From NCBI RefSeq assembly GCF_017355525.1, contig NZ_CP067395.1, forward strand, positions 1,178,001-1,242,000: 64,000 nucleotides of DNA, given 5' to 3'. The notes under the pieces are model-generated. The model ran no database searches and was not told the origin of the DNA. It worked only from the letters and a program-made list of their open reading frames with translations. The position numbers and the translations under genes were made by a program. Position 1 is the first letter of the stretch. Each line of letters begins with the position of its first letter. Source of the stretch: Lysobacter enzymogenes (lineage in GTDB: Bacteria; Pseudomonadota; Gammaproteobacteria; Xanthomonadales; Xanthomonadaceae). Below, one piece after another: positions 55,614-63,485 of the stretch.

Positions 55614-57677
55614 ATGAACGGAATCTTCCTGCGCAGGAGCGGCAAGTTCCTGCTCAAGCCCGGCGACGGCGGCGCCAGCGACGCGCAGGTCGCGATGGTG
55701 CAGCAGGAGCTGGAGCAACTCGGCTTCGCGCTCGCGCCCGAGGCGCTGGAGCGGCTGCAAACCCAATCGCCCGAACAACTGGCGCGCTGCCTGCGCGAAT
55801 TGCGCCCGGCGCTGGCCAAGATGACCGGCGCGCACCGCCAGCTGCGGCCGCTGTTTCCCGACTTCCCGGTCGGGGTGCTGCGGGTCGAGGAAGTCCAGCT
55901 GTACCAGCGTGCGATGTTCCACTACGTCACCCGGCTGCAACTGCACGCGATCGAACCTGAGCCGTCGCCGCCGTTGCGCGGCGGGCGCGCGCTGCGCCTG
56001 ATCGGCCTGGGCACGAGCGAGGAATTCGAAGCCGTCTGCACCCGTCTGGCCGCCTCGCCGACCTCGCTGTCGCAGCAGGACAAGGACGACCTGGGCTGGT
56101 TCGTCGGCCAGTACCGCGAGCACGTGCTGCGGATGCTGCCCGAATCCATCCCGTTCAAGGAAAACTTCGCCTTCATCGCCGCCGCGCTGCTGCGCCGCGC
56201 GCCCGGCGCGCGCAGCGAGGCGTTCGTGCGCGAACGCCTGGCCACCGCGACCGATGCACTGCGCGTGGCCGTGGCCTTCAGCGAAGGCGACGTGTCGCTG
56301 GCCGAACCGACCCGCTTCGGCCGCTTTCCGCGCGCCGTGCGGCGCCTGCTGCTGCAAGCGCTGGAAGCCTGCGGCGACCCCACTGAAGACATGCTGCGCT
56401 GGAAGGAACGCTGGAAGCGCCTCGGCGAACGCCTGCACCCGGGCGAGTACCGCGAGCGCCTGCCGGCGACCTGGAACGCGTTCCTGACGCTGCGCGAGGA
56501 CCGGCCGTTCGAGCGCTTCAACAGCGCGATCGAACGCGACCTGCGCGAAGGCCGCGGCGATGCCGCCGCGCAACGCCTGAGCCAGCGCCCCGGCGAACTG
56601 GCGCGGCGCCTGGACCACTTGCTGCGCAGCGGCGCCGGCAGCGACGAGGTGCTGCGCCGGTTCCAGGCCGCGGCGCCGCGCGTGTCGACGCCGGTGCTGC
56701 TGCAACTGCACAGCCATTTGCGCCACCGCGGCCGCGCGCCGCTGCGGGTGTTCTTCCCCAAGGGCGACACCGCGCGCGCCTGGGGCGCGCGCGACCGCCG
56801 CGCGCCGCTGCCGCCCGGCACGGCCGAAGCCGGCGCGGCGATCTGCGCCGACGCCCTGCGCGCGCGCTTCGCCGAGCGCGCGCAGCTGGGCCGTTGCTGG
56901 ATCGACCCGGCCCTGCGCGAGCTGCGCGCGCCGCTGGCGCAGCGCGCGGCCTCGCGCTCGCTGCGCACGCTGACCCGCGGCAGCCGTCTGGCGCTGCCCG
57001 ACGCGCGCTTCATGCGCCTGTTCCTGTGGTGGAAGAACGGCCGCAGCCGCACCGACATCGACTTGTCGGCGGCGTTCTTCGACCGCGAGTTCCGCTTCCT
57101 CGATACGATCTCCTACTACAACCTGCGCGGCTACGGCGGCCACCACAGCGGCGACGTGGTCGACGCGCCGAACGGCGCGGCCGAGTTCATCGACCTGGAC
57201 CTGCCGCGCTTGCGCGAATCCGGCATCGGCTTCGTCGCGGTCAGCATCCACAGTTTCACCGAGCAGCCCTACTGCGACCTGCCGGAATGCTTCGCCGGTT
57301 GGATGGCGCGCGAGGACATCGCTTCGGGCGAGCCGTTCGAGGCGCGCACCGTGCACGACCGCATCGATCTGGCGTCGAAACAGAACAGCTGCCTGCCGTT
57401 CCTGCTCGACCTGGAGCGCGCACAGGCGGTGTGGTGCGACGTCGGCATCGGCGGGCATCCGCGCTGGAACAACGCGGCCAACCAGCTGTCGGGGATTTCG
57501 CTGATCCTGCGCGCGATGGAGTACGACGCGTCGCCGGATCTGTACAGTCTGTTCGAGCTGCACGCGCATGCGCGCGGAAGTCCGGTGGCCGAGCGCGCGC
57601 AGGCCGATACCGTGTTCGCGGCCGATGGCGACGTCGATCCGTTCGATGTCGACCGCATCCGCGCCGAGTTCCTCTGA
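55614..57677 (+). CDS. TerD-domain protein of the MXAN_6230/SCO0854 type
   Basis: The 687-residue cytoplasmic protein starts at ATG 55614 behind AAGGAG. The N-terminal half is a helical region without a motif I recognise. The C-terminal part from about 440 (RCWIDPALRELRAPLAQRAA, FLWWKNGRSRTDIDLSAAFF, GAAEFIDLDLPRLRESGIGF, SIHSFTEQPYCDLPECFAGW) matches the TerD-like region of the MXAN_6230/SCO0854 proteins. TerD proteins bind calcium and belong to tellurite/stress response systems. I see no RING-type Cys/His cluster at the N-terminus, so only the C-terminal assignment is firm. It is not part of a ter cluster. Confidence 0.8.
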   Translation: MNGIFLRRSGKFLLKPGDGGASDAQVAMVQQELEQLGFALAPEALERLQTQSPEQLARCLRELRPALAKMTGAHRQLRPLFPDFPVGVLRVEEVQLYQRAMFHYVTRLQLHAIEPEPSPPLRGGRALRLIGLGTSEEFEAVCTRLAASPTSLSQQDKDDLGWFVGQYREHVLRMLPESIPFKENFAFIAAALLRRAPGARSEAFVRERLATATDALRVAVAFSEGDVSLAEPTRFGRFPRAVRRLLLQALEACGDPTEDMLRWKERWKRLGERLHPGEYRERLPATWNAFLTLREDRPFERFNSAIERDLREGRGDAAAQRLSQRPGELARRLDHLLRSGAGSDEVLRRFQAAAPRVSTPVLLQLHSHLRHRGRAPLRVFFPKGDTARAWGARDRRAPLPPGTAEAGAAICADALRARFAERAQLGRCWIDPALRELRAPLAQRAASRSLRTLTRGSRLALPDARFMRLFLWWKNGRSRTDIDLSAAFFDREFRFLDTISYYNLRGYGGHHSGDVVDAPNGAAEFIDLDLPRLRESGIGFVAVSIHSFTEQPYCDLPECFAGWMAREDIASGEPFEARTVHDRIDLASKQNSCLPFLLDLERAQAVWCDVGIGGHPRWNNAANQLSGISLILRAMEYDASPDLYSLFELHAHARGSPVAERAQADTVFAADGDVDPFDVDRIRAEFL

Positions 57678-57725
57678 ATCGCGGACGCCGAAGTCCTGGC
57701 CAAAGCGGCCAGCCTCCCCGTCGCC

Positions 57726-57838
57726 ATGCCCGCGAACGCGGGCCCATCGTCATACCCGCGAAAGCGCACCCATCGTCATGCCCGCGAAAGCGGGCATCCA
57801 GGGCTTCATCGCGACACGACTCCGAAGTCTGCGGCTCC
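57726..57838. repeat. CGTCATTCCCGCGAA-family repeat units
   Basis: Three short palindromic units: atgcccgcgaacgcgggc (57725-57742), atacccgcgaaagcgcac (57752-57769) and atgcccgcgaaagcgggcat (57778-57797), the last followed by the family's ccagggctt. The gap between convergent genes holds nothing else. Confidence 0.8.
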
Positions 57839-57949
57839 CCGGCTTCGTGGAAAAGTCTTCGCTACCGCCCCTCTCGCGCCAGGGCGCGGCGATCCCAAAC
57901 ACAGCCTCGCGGCCGAACCCCGCCCCACAAAAGCGGCCGCCCTCGAAAC

Positions 57950-59014
57950 TCAGCCGCGCACCAGCCCCAGCTCGATCAGACTGCGCGCCGTCGCCAGCAA
58001 CGCCTCCGGCGCGCTGCGCGGATTCCAGCCCAGCAGCCGCCGCGCCTTGGCGTTGCTGGCGTTCTTGAACTTGCCCAGGTCCGGCAGGATCTGCCGCACC
58101 GTCGGATCGGCCAGCGCGGCCAGCCGCACGAGCCAGTTCGGCAACTGCCGCGACGGCACCCGCCGCGCGGCCGCGCCGAGCTCGTCGCGCAACACCGCGG
58201 CCATCTGCGCGACGCTGAGGAAATCGCCGGCGGTGGCGAGGAAGCGCTGGCCGCGCGCGGCCGGGTCGGTCATCGCGCGCAGGTGCAGGTCGGCGACGTC
58301 GCGCACGTCGACCACGCCGAAGTAGAGCTTCGGCGCGCCCGGCAGCGCGCCGTCGAGCAGGCGCTTGACCAGCAGGATCGAGGTGGCGAAATCGTCGCTG
58401 AGCACCGGCCCGAAAATGCCGACCGGATTGACCGTGGCCAGTTCCAGGCTGCCGCCGTACGTGGCGATGAAATCCCAGGCCGCGCGTTCGGCCAGGGTCT
58501 TGGAGGCGACGTACGGCGCCAGCGGCGTGGCGGTGTCGCTCCAGGTTTCCTCGTCGAACGGCTGCGAACGCGGCGGATGGCCGTAACCGACCGCGGCGAA
58601 CGACGAGGTCAGCACCACCCGGCGCAGGCCGGCGTCGCGCGCGGCGCGCAGCACCCGCAGGGTGCCCTCGCGCGCCGGCACGATGAGCTCGTCGGCATTG
58701 CGCGGAATGTCGGCCGGAAACGGCGAGGCCACGTGCAGCGCGTAATCGCAGCCGGCCGCGGCCTGCGCCCAGCCGGCGTCGTCGCGCAGGTCGGCGGTGT
58801 GCAGGCTGAGCCGGTCGCCGGCGTCGACGCCCGCGCGCGCCAGTACGGCGCGCAGCTGCGGCTCGCGCGCGAGGTCGCGGACGCTGGCGCGCACGCGATG
58901 GCCGGCGGCGAGCGCCTGGGCGATGCAGCGGCTGCCGAGGAAGCCGCTGCCGCCGGTGATCAGGATCGTGGCCGGTTCGATGCGGGCGTCGGTATGCGGG
59001 GCGGTGTCGTTCAT
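57950..59014 (-). CDS. NAD-dependent epimerase/dehydratase (dihydroflavonol-4-reductase-like extended SDR)
   Basis: A 354-residue extended short-chain dehydrogenase/reductase. The cofactor-binding glycine motif is ITGGSGFLGSRCIAQAL near the N-terminus, the Asp-containing acidic loop is HTADLRDDAGW, and the catalytic Tyr-Lys pair is in PYVASKTLAER. Ser is in VVLTSSFAAVGYG. The closest named group is dihydroflavonol-4-reductase-like proteins, in which bacterial members reduce various aldehydes or ketones. The real substrate is unknown. It is convergent with the TerD-like gene; a REP-like element separates it from the next operon. Confidence 0.88.
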   Translation of the reverse strand: MNDTAPHTDARIEPATILITGGSGFLGSRCIAQALAAGHRVRASVRDLAREPQLRAVLARAGVDAGDRLSLHTADLRDDAGWAQAAAGCDYALHVASPFPADIPRNADELIVPAREGTLRVLRAARDAGLRRVVLTSSFAAVGYGHPPRSQPFDEETWSDTATPLAPYVASKTLAERAAWDFIATYGGSLELATVNPVGIFGPVLSDDFATSILLVKRLLDGALPGAPKLYFGVVDVRDVADLHLRAMTDPAARGQRFLATAGDFLSVAQMAAVLRDELGAAARRVPSRQLPNWLVRLAALADPTVRQILPDLGKFKNASNAKARRLLGWNPRSAPEALLATARSLIELGLVRG

Positions 59015-59055
59015 CGCTGCAGCCTACCCTGCCCGCGCGCGTCGGCGGTAGCTCC

Positions 59056-59154
59056 CTGTAGGAGCGACGCGAGTCGCGACCGCGACAACGCAGCTACGGC
59101 GAAAGTCGCGGCGTAGTTGCATTGTCGCGGTCGCGACTCGCGTCGCTCCTGCAG
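59056..59154. repeat. REP-like inverted pair, variant core GCGACGCGAGTCGC
   Basis: Arms 59056-59088 and 59122-59154 are reverse complements over 33 bases with one mismatch (CTGTAG against CTGCAG). Compared with the other four copies the core reads GCGACGCGAGTCGC instead of GCGGCGCGAGCCGC, and both arms have changed in parallel. Confidence 0.9.
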
Positions 59155-59167
59155 TCGGGTTCCCGGC

Positions 59168-59779
59168 TTATTTCTTCGGCTGCTCCAGCAGCACGTATTC
59201 GCCCTTCGGCCCGGCCCGCTTGTTGCCGGCGCGCGCGCACAGGGCGCCGTCGCAGCGGGTCAAGGTGCCGTTGCGGGTGGCTTCGACGATGTCGCGGGCG
59301 AACTCGGCGCGCTGGATTTCGCGCGCGGATTTGTCGATGTAGTACCAACTGCCGCCGACCGCCAGGATCGAGCCGACCAGCAGCGCCAGCACCGCCTTGT
59401 AGATCAGGATCTGCTGCGAGCGCTCCAGCGCCTTGCGCTGGTCTTCCAGCGCCTTGGCCGCGCGCTGGGTCAGCTCGACGCTCTCGCGCAACTGCGCGCC
59501 GGCGCTGCCGAAGGCCTGCTCGACGCCGCGGCCGATGGCTTCGTGGGCCTGGTTCTGGACCACGCCGATCAGTTGCTGGGCCAGTTCCTGCGCGCCGGCG
59601 CCCATGCCGAGCGCGGCGCGGTGCAGTTCGTCGGCGCTGCGGTCCACGTGCTGGACCGCGCGTTCGTTCTGCTCCTGCAAGTGCTGCGCGAACACCGCCA
59701 GGTCGGCGGCCAGTCGTTTCAGTTCCTGTGCGTCCTGCACCGTCGGATTCGCCTCTGGATAAAATCGTTGATCGCTCAT
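59168..59779 (-). CDS. Coiled-coil membrane protein linked to the Tle1-like gene
   Basis: A 203-residue protein starting MSDQRFYPEANPTVQDAQEL. Its ATG overlaps the stop of the upstream DUF2235 gene (TGATG), so the genes are translationally coupled. Residues about 20-125 are charged and helical, with likely coiled coil (LKRLAADLAVFAQHLQEQN, RAAKALEDQRKALERS). One transmembrane helix follows (ILIYKAVLALLVGSILAVGG), then a basic C-terminal part with two Cys (TRCDGALCARA). I do not recognise the family. The coupling suggests a role in secretion or immunity of the effector, but that is inference. Confidence 0.8.
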   Translation of the reverse strand: MSDQRFYPEANPTVQDAQELKRLAADLAVFAQHLQEQNERAVQHVDRSADELHRAALGMGAGAQELAQQLIGVVQNQAHEAIGRGVEQAFGSAGAQLRESVELTQRAAKALEDQRKALERSQQILIYKAVLALLVGSILAVGGSWYYIDKSAREIQRAEFARDIVEATRNGTLTRCDGALCARAGNKRAGPKGEYVLLEQPKK

Positions 59780-61203
59780 CACAGGCCCGGCGCGCGCTGC
59801 GGCGACGGCCCGTCGGCCTGCGGCGGCGGTTGCCGCTGCGTTTCCGGCTGCGCGGGCAGCTGCGGCGTCGGCGGGTTGAGCTGCTGGTAGCGCTCGAGTC
59901 CGGCCTGGAAGCGCTCCTGCGTCTGCGGGTTCTGCGCATGCTCGCGGGTGGCGTCGCGGAACGCGCCGGTATCGCCGTTGCGCGCGGCTTCGACCAAGCG
60001 CGCGAAGGTGCGGTCGATATCGCTGTCCTGGCTGCGGCCGCCGGCGACGATGCCGGTCTCGCCGCCCGGGGTCGGGCCGATCCGCACCGGATTGCGCTCG
60101 AACCGCGCGCTCATCGCTTCGTCGATCGGCTCCTTGTGGTTCGGATCGGCGACGAGGTGGCGGCGCACCTGATCCTTGCTCGCGACCGTCTCGATCCGGT
60201 CGCGCTCGCCGTCGCGGAAGCCGAAGGTGGTGTAGAACAGCGGCTGGTCGGAACGGTGCACCACATTGAGCTTGGGGTCGGTCGGCTCGGCGCGTTTTTG
60301 CAGGTACGGCTGGTCGCTGAGGCTGTTGAGGTAGTCCACCATCAGGTTGCCGCTGCGGATCGACAGCCCGTTGAGCTCGTAGCTGCCGCCGATGTTGCTG
60401 TGCGCGCCGCCGACGGTGACGTTGAGGAAGCGCTGGTTCTCGCTGTGGCCTTCGCGCACGATGCTGGTCGACTTGAACAGGTCGCGGCGCTCGTCCTCGG
60501 CGGTGATCTGGAACGCCGACATCACCGACGGCGGCAGGCGCCGGTCGTGCTTGCGCGGCTCGCCGGTGCCGACCGGATCGAACAGGCCGACCGCCTGCGG
60601 CACCTTTTCCTGCGCCGGGTCCTGCAGCGGCGCGTTGCGATACGTAGGCGGCGCGACGATGTTGCCGGCCTTGTCCTTGACGTAGACCGCGCCGGCCGGG
60701 TCCTGGATGCCGCGCTCGTCGACCAGACGCGAGAACGCGGCCTCCTGCTCGGCGCCGCGGCTGTAGCCGATGCCGGCGACGCGGATCTTGGCGTCGGGGT
60801 CTTCGGCCTTCCACGCCTTGGCCTGTTCGATGAACTGCGCGTACATCTTTTCCAGGCGCGGATCGAAGCTCTTGCCGGTGGCCGCGTCCAGGCCGCGGGT
60901 CAGCGCGTTCTTCTGCGTGCCCGGGCCTTCCACGTAACCCACCGCGATGTCGTCGCGCAGGCCGTTCTGCAACTGCTTGGCGACCTCGGCCACGTTGGTG
61001 TGGTTCTTCGGGTCGGTGCCGTACATGCTGTTGCCGGTGCCGTCGAAGCAGGCCACGAACAGGCGCGAGTGCGGGTCGCGCGAGTCGAGCAGCTTCGGCG
61101 CCTGCAGCTGCGACAGCGCCTGAGCGGCCTCGACGTAGCTGTCCAGGTCGTGCCGGTCGGCCGGATAGGTTTTGACGCCGTCGGGATTCTTGCCACCGCC
61201 CAT
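59779..61203 (-). CDS. DUF2235 alpha/beta-hydrolase, Tle1-like phospholipase effector candidate
   Basis: A 474-residue protein, AAGGAG upstream of the start. The DUF2235 domain has LFVACFDGTGNSMYG, the nucleophile S148 in GIGYSRGAEQ, D209 in GLFDPVGTGEP and H268 in VGGAHSNIGGS, an apparent Ser-Asp-His triad. The last 45 residues are Pro/Gln-rich. There is no signal peptide. Tle1 enzymes are phospholipase effectors of type VI secretion. No VgrG, Hcp or PAAR gene is in the window, so the secretion route is not shown here. It is preceded by a lipoprotein gene that fits an immunity protein. Confidence 0.87.
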   Translation of the reverse strand: MGGGKNPDGVKTYPADRHDLDSYVEAAQALSQLQAPKLLDSRDPHSRLFVACFDGTGNSMYGTDPKNHTNVAEVAKQLQNGLRDDIAVGYVEGPGTQKNALTRGLDAATGKSFDPRLEKMYAQFIEQAKAWKAEDPDAKIRVAGIGYSRGAEQEAAFSRLVDERGIQDPAGAVYVKDKAGNIVAPPTYRNAPLQDPAQEKVPQAVGLFDPVGTGEPRKHDRRLPPSVMSAFQITAEDERRDLFKSTSIVREGHSENQRFLNVTVGGAHSNIGGSYELNGLSIRSGNLMVDYLNSLSDQPYLQKRAEPTDPKLNVVHRSDQPLFYTTFGFRDGERDRIETVASKDQVRRHLVADPNHKEPIDEAMSARFERNPVRIGPTPGGETGIVAGGRSQDSDIDRTFARLVEAARNGDTGAFRDATREHAQNPQTQERFQAGLERYQQLNPPTPQLPAQPETQRQPPPQADGPSPQRAPGL

Positions 61204-61321
61204 CGCGAACTCTCCTTGATTCTGGCTTGCGGTGCCGCGCGGCGCCTCGGGCGGCCGGCTTCGGCTCGGTCGCGGCGCTGCGCCGCGTGCGCGATCGGCT
61301 TGCGGGCCGCCCGCGCGTCGC

Positions 61322-61978
61322 TCAGTACGTCTGCGAGTACACCCGCACCAGGTCGGCGCGGAAGTCGCTGTTCGGGTTGGCCGGATCGAGCGGCGCCTTC
61401 AACGGAATCATGCAGCGCATGTAGACGTTGATGGTGCGGTCGTTCACTTCCAGGATGATTTCCGGATCGTTGAGGCTGACGCCGGCGGCGACGTCCTCGC
61501 GCGCGGCTTCGTGGCGGATCAGCCCGTCGGCGAAGATCGCGCCGATGTCGATGCGGGCGTGGTGCTCGCTCTTGTCCTTGGCCCGCCAGCTGACCTCGGC
61601 CGGGGCCGGGAAATTGGCGATGTCCAGGTGCGCGGCCTTCATCCGCTTCGGGTACGCGGCGCCGAACGACGCCGCCGAGGCGCTGAGCCGCTCGCGGTCG
61701 TCCTGGCCGTGCGGAAAGCCGTCGTAGACGATGCTGCAGCCCCAGGTGTCGAAGCAGAAGCCGCCGAAGCGGTGGCGCTGGAACCGCAGCGGCCACTGTT
61801 CGGTGGTGACGGCTTGCGCGCCGGCGCTCGGGTCTGGGGTGGCGGAACTGGACATGGCGGTTTGACATCCTGTTGCGGCGAATAGGGCAAGCAGCGCGGC
61901 CGCGGCGCGGGCGCGGCGCACGCGCGCCCGGACGGGCGGCGGTGCCGGGCGACGGCCGGGCGCGGACGGTTTGTCCAT
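61322..61978 (-). CDS. Lipoprotein, candidate immunity protein (Tli1-like) of the Tle1-type hydrolase
   Basis: The start at 61978 has GGGAGGGA upstream and gives 218 residues; a longer frame to 62077 is rejected. The signal peptide ends in lipobox AATGC (CQTAMS follows). The mature part contains WPLRFQRHRFGGFCFDTWG and later HHARIDIGAIFADGLIRHE and ILEVNDRTINVYMR, motifs I recall from lipoproteins next to Tle-type lipases. Immunity lipoproteins of lipase effectors sit in the periplasm and block incoming toxin. It is first in the operon, as needed for protection. The identification is by context and recalled similarity, without a search. Confidence 0.78.
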   Translation of the reverse strand: MDKPSAPGRRPAPPPVRARVRRARAAAALLALFAATGCQTAMSSSATPDPSAGAQAVTTEQWPLRFQRHRFGGFCFDTWGCSIVYDGFPHGQDDRERLSASAASFGAAYPKRMKAAHLDIANFPAPAEVSWRAKDKSEHHARIDIGAIFADGLIRHEAAREDVAAGVSLNDPEIILEVNDRTINVYMRCMIPLKAPLDPANPNSDFRADLVRVYSQTY

Positions 61979-62496
61979 CGGGTCCCTCCCAAGGTTCCGG
62001 TCCCGGCTGCGCCGGGGGTCGATGCGGCCACGGCGCGGACTCCCCTCCTCGCCGCGTATCGAGTGTGGCCGGAACACTCGGCCTCAGTGTGCACGCAATC
62101 GGCGGCAAGACTCAACACGCTTGCGGCCATTTTCGCGCCCACGTCGCGAACGCGCGGCCATGCCCGGGCATCGGCGCGAACCGCCGCGCGCGTTCGCGGC
62201 GCGGCGCGGGCCTGGGCGAAAGCCGGCGCGCGCGGGATGTCCGCCGGATTCCGCCGCTGCCGCCGCAACCGCGCCGGACCGGCCGCGCCGCCCGATCGCC
62301 GCGATCGGCAAAGCCGGCGCGCGAAATCGCTCACGCCGCGAGTGCGACCGCCGTCGAACTCATGACATATTGCGACGCAGCGTGATTCGCTGTCGCACGT
62401 ATGCCAGAAAGCGCGCTGACCCTAGGTCGCGCAACCTTCGTCCTGTCTTGCCGCCGGAGCGCGGCCGCTTTTGGAGGGTCCGGCGCAAGCCGTTGA
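61979..62496. promoter_or_regulatory. Divergent gap with candidate TetR operator
   Basis: 518 bases without a convincing gene between the divergent lipoprotein and TetR genes. A dyad TGCGACGCAGC (62371-62381) / GCTGTCGCA (62389-62397) lies 100 bases before the TetR start and could be an autoregulatory operator. The dyad is imperfect. Confidence 0.4.
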
Positions 62497-63285
62497 ATGA
62501 GCACGAAAATCCTCAACGCCGGCCACACCAAGGCGCGCTTGCTGGAAGCCGCCGAGGCGCTGTTCGTCGAACACGGCTTCGAAGCCATGTCGCTGCGCCA
62601 GATCACCACCCTGGCCGGCACCAACCTGGCCGCGGTCAACTACCACTTCGGCGGCAAGGAAGGGCTGATGCAGACCTTGCTGCACGCGCGCCTGGACCGG
62701 CTCAACCAGGAGCGCCTGCGCCTGCTGTCGGCGTGCGAGCGCCAGTACGGCGGCGCCGGCCTCGACGCCTCGGCGGTGCTCAGCGCGCTGTTCGTGCCGG
62801 CGCTGCGCATGAGCCGCGCCAGCGAGGACGGCAGCGGCTTCGTGCGCCTGCTCGGCCGGGTCTACAGCGATCCCTCGCCGTTCGTGCGCAACTATCTGCG
62901 CGAGCACTACGAACCGATCTTCGGCCGCTTCTTCGAGGCGTTCGCGCGGGCCTTGCCGCAGGTGTCGCGCAACGAGCTCGGCATGCGGTTGCACCTGTGT
63001 CTGAAGGCGCTGTCGGGGCTGTTGGCCGGCGAGCGCCTGGACGAGCTGATCGCGTCCTTGTGCATGGGCGAGAAAGTCAGCGACGCGCTGATGCTGGCGC
63101 GGCTGATCAGCCTGATCTCGCCGACCCTGACCGCGCCGTTCGGCGACCGCGAGCAGATCGCCCAGGTCGAGCGCGTGGTGCTGCTGGCCGACGACGCGGC
63201 CGCCGCCGCGGATGCGCAGGCGGCCGGCGCGGGGCGGCCGGCGGGGGTGTTGCCGCCGTGGGCGGTGGAGACGGTGGAGGCTTGA
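62497..63285 (+). CDS. TetR-family transcriptional regulator
   Basis: A 262-residue protein. The N-terminal helix-turn-helix is typical: ARLLEAAEALFVEHGFEAMS, then LRQITTLAGTNLAAVNYHFG and KEGLMQTLL. The C-terminal ligand-binding domain is unassigned (RLLGRVYSDPSPFVRNYLRE, LCLKALSGLLAGERLDELI) and ends in an Ala/Pro-rich tail. The sequence recalls PsrA-like fatty-acid-responsive TetR proteins, but this is not proven. The start ATG has no clear Shine-Dalgarno. The neighbouring operon might be a target; no more can be said. Confidence 0.9.
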   Translation: MSTKILNAGHTKARLLEAAEALFVEHGFEAMSLRQITTLAGTNLAAVNYHFGGKEGLMQTLLHARLDRLNQERLRLLSACERQYGGAGLDASAVLSALFVPALRMSRASEDGSGFVRLLGRVYSDPSPFVRNYLREHYEPIFGRFFEAFARALPQVSRNELGMRLHLCLKALSGLLAGERLDELIASLCMGEKVSDALMLARLISLISPTLTAPFGDREQIAQVERVVLLADDAAAAADAQAAGAGRPAGVLPPWAVETVEA

Positions 63286-63303
63286 TCGTTCGGGGGATTC
63301 GTC

Positions 63304-63445
63304 GCGATGGAGCCCTGGATTCCCGCGTTCGCGGGAATGACGGACCGGAGACGACGCGGCGAGTTCTTTCTACGTCGGCGCGCCCCTAGAACCGCGCCGA
63401 ATCCCTCCTACCGTCATTCCCGCGAACGCGGGAATCCAGAGACTT
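63304..63445. repeat. CGTCATTCCCGCGAA-family inverted pair
   Basis: gattcccgcgttcgcgggaa (63319-63338, followed by tgacg) and cgtcattcccgcgaacgcgg (63412-63431) point towards each other, with ends gccctgg and ccagagacttcagcg. It lies between convergent genes. Confidence 0.85.
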
Positions 63446-63485
63446 CAGCGCGATGCCACCGCAACGCCTGCCCTGACTTCGACAC

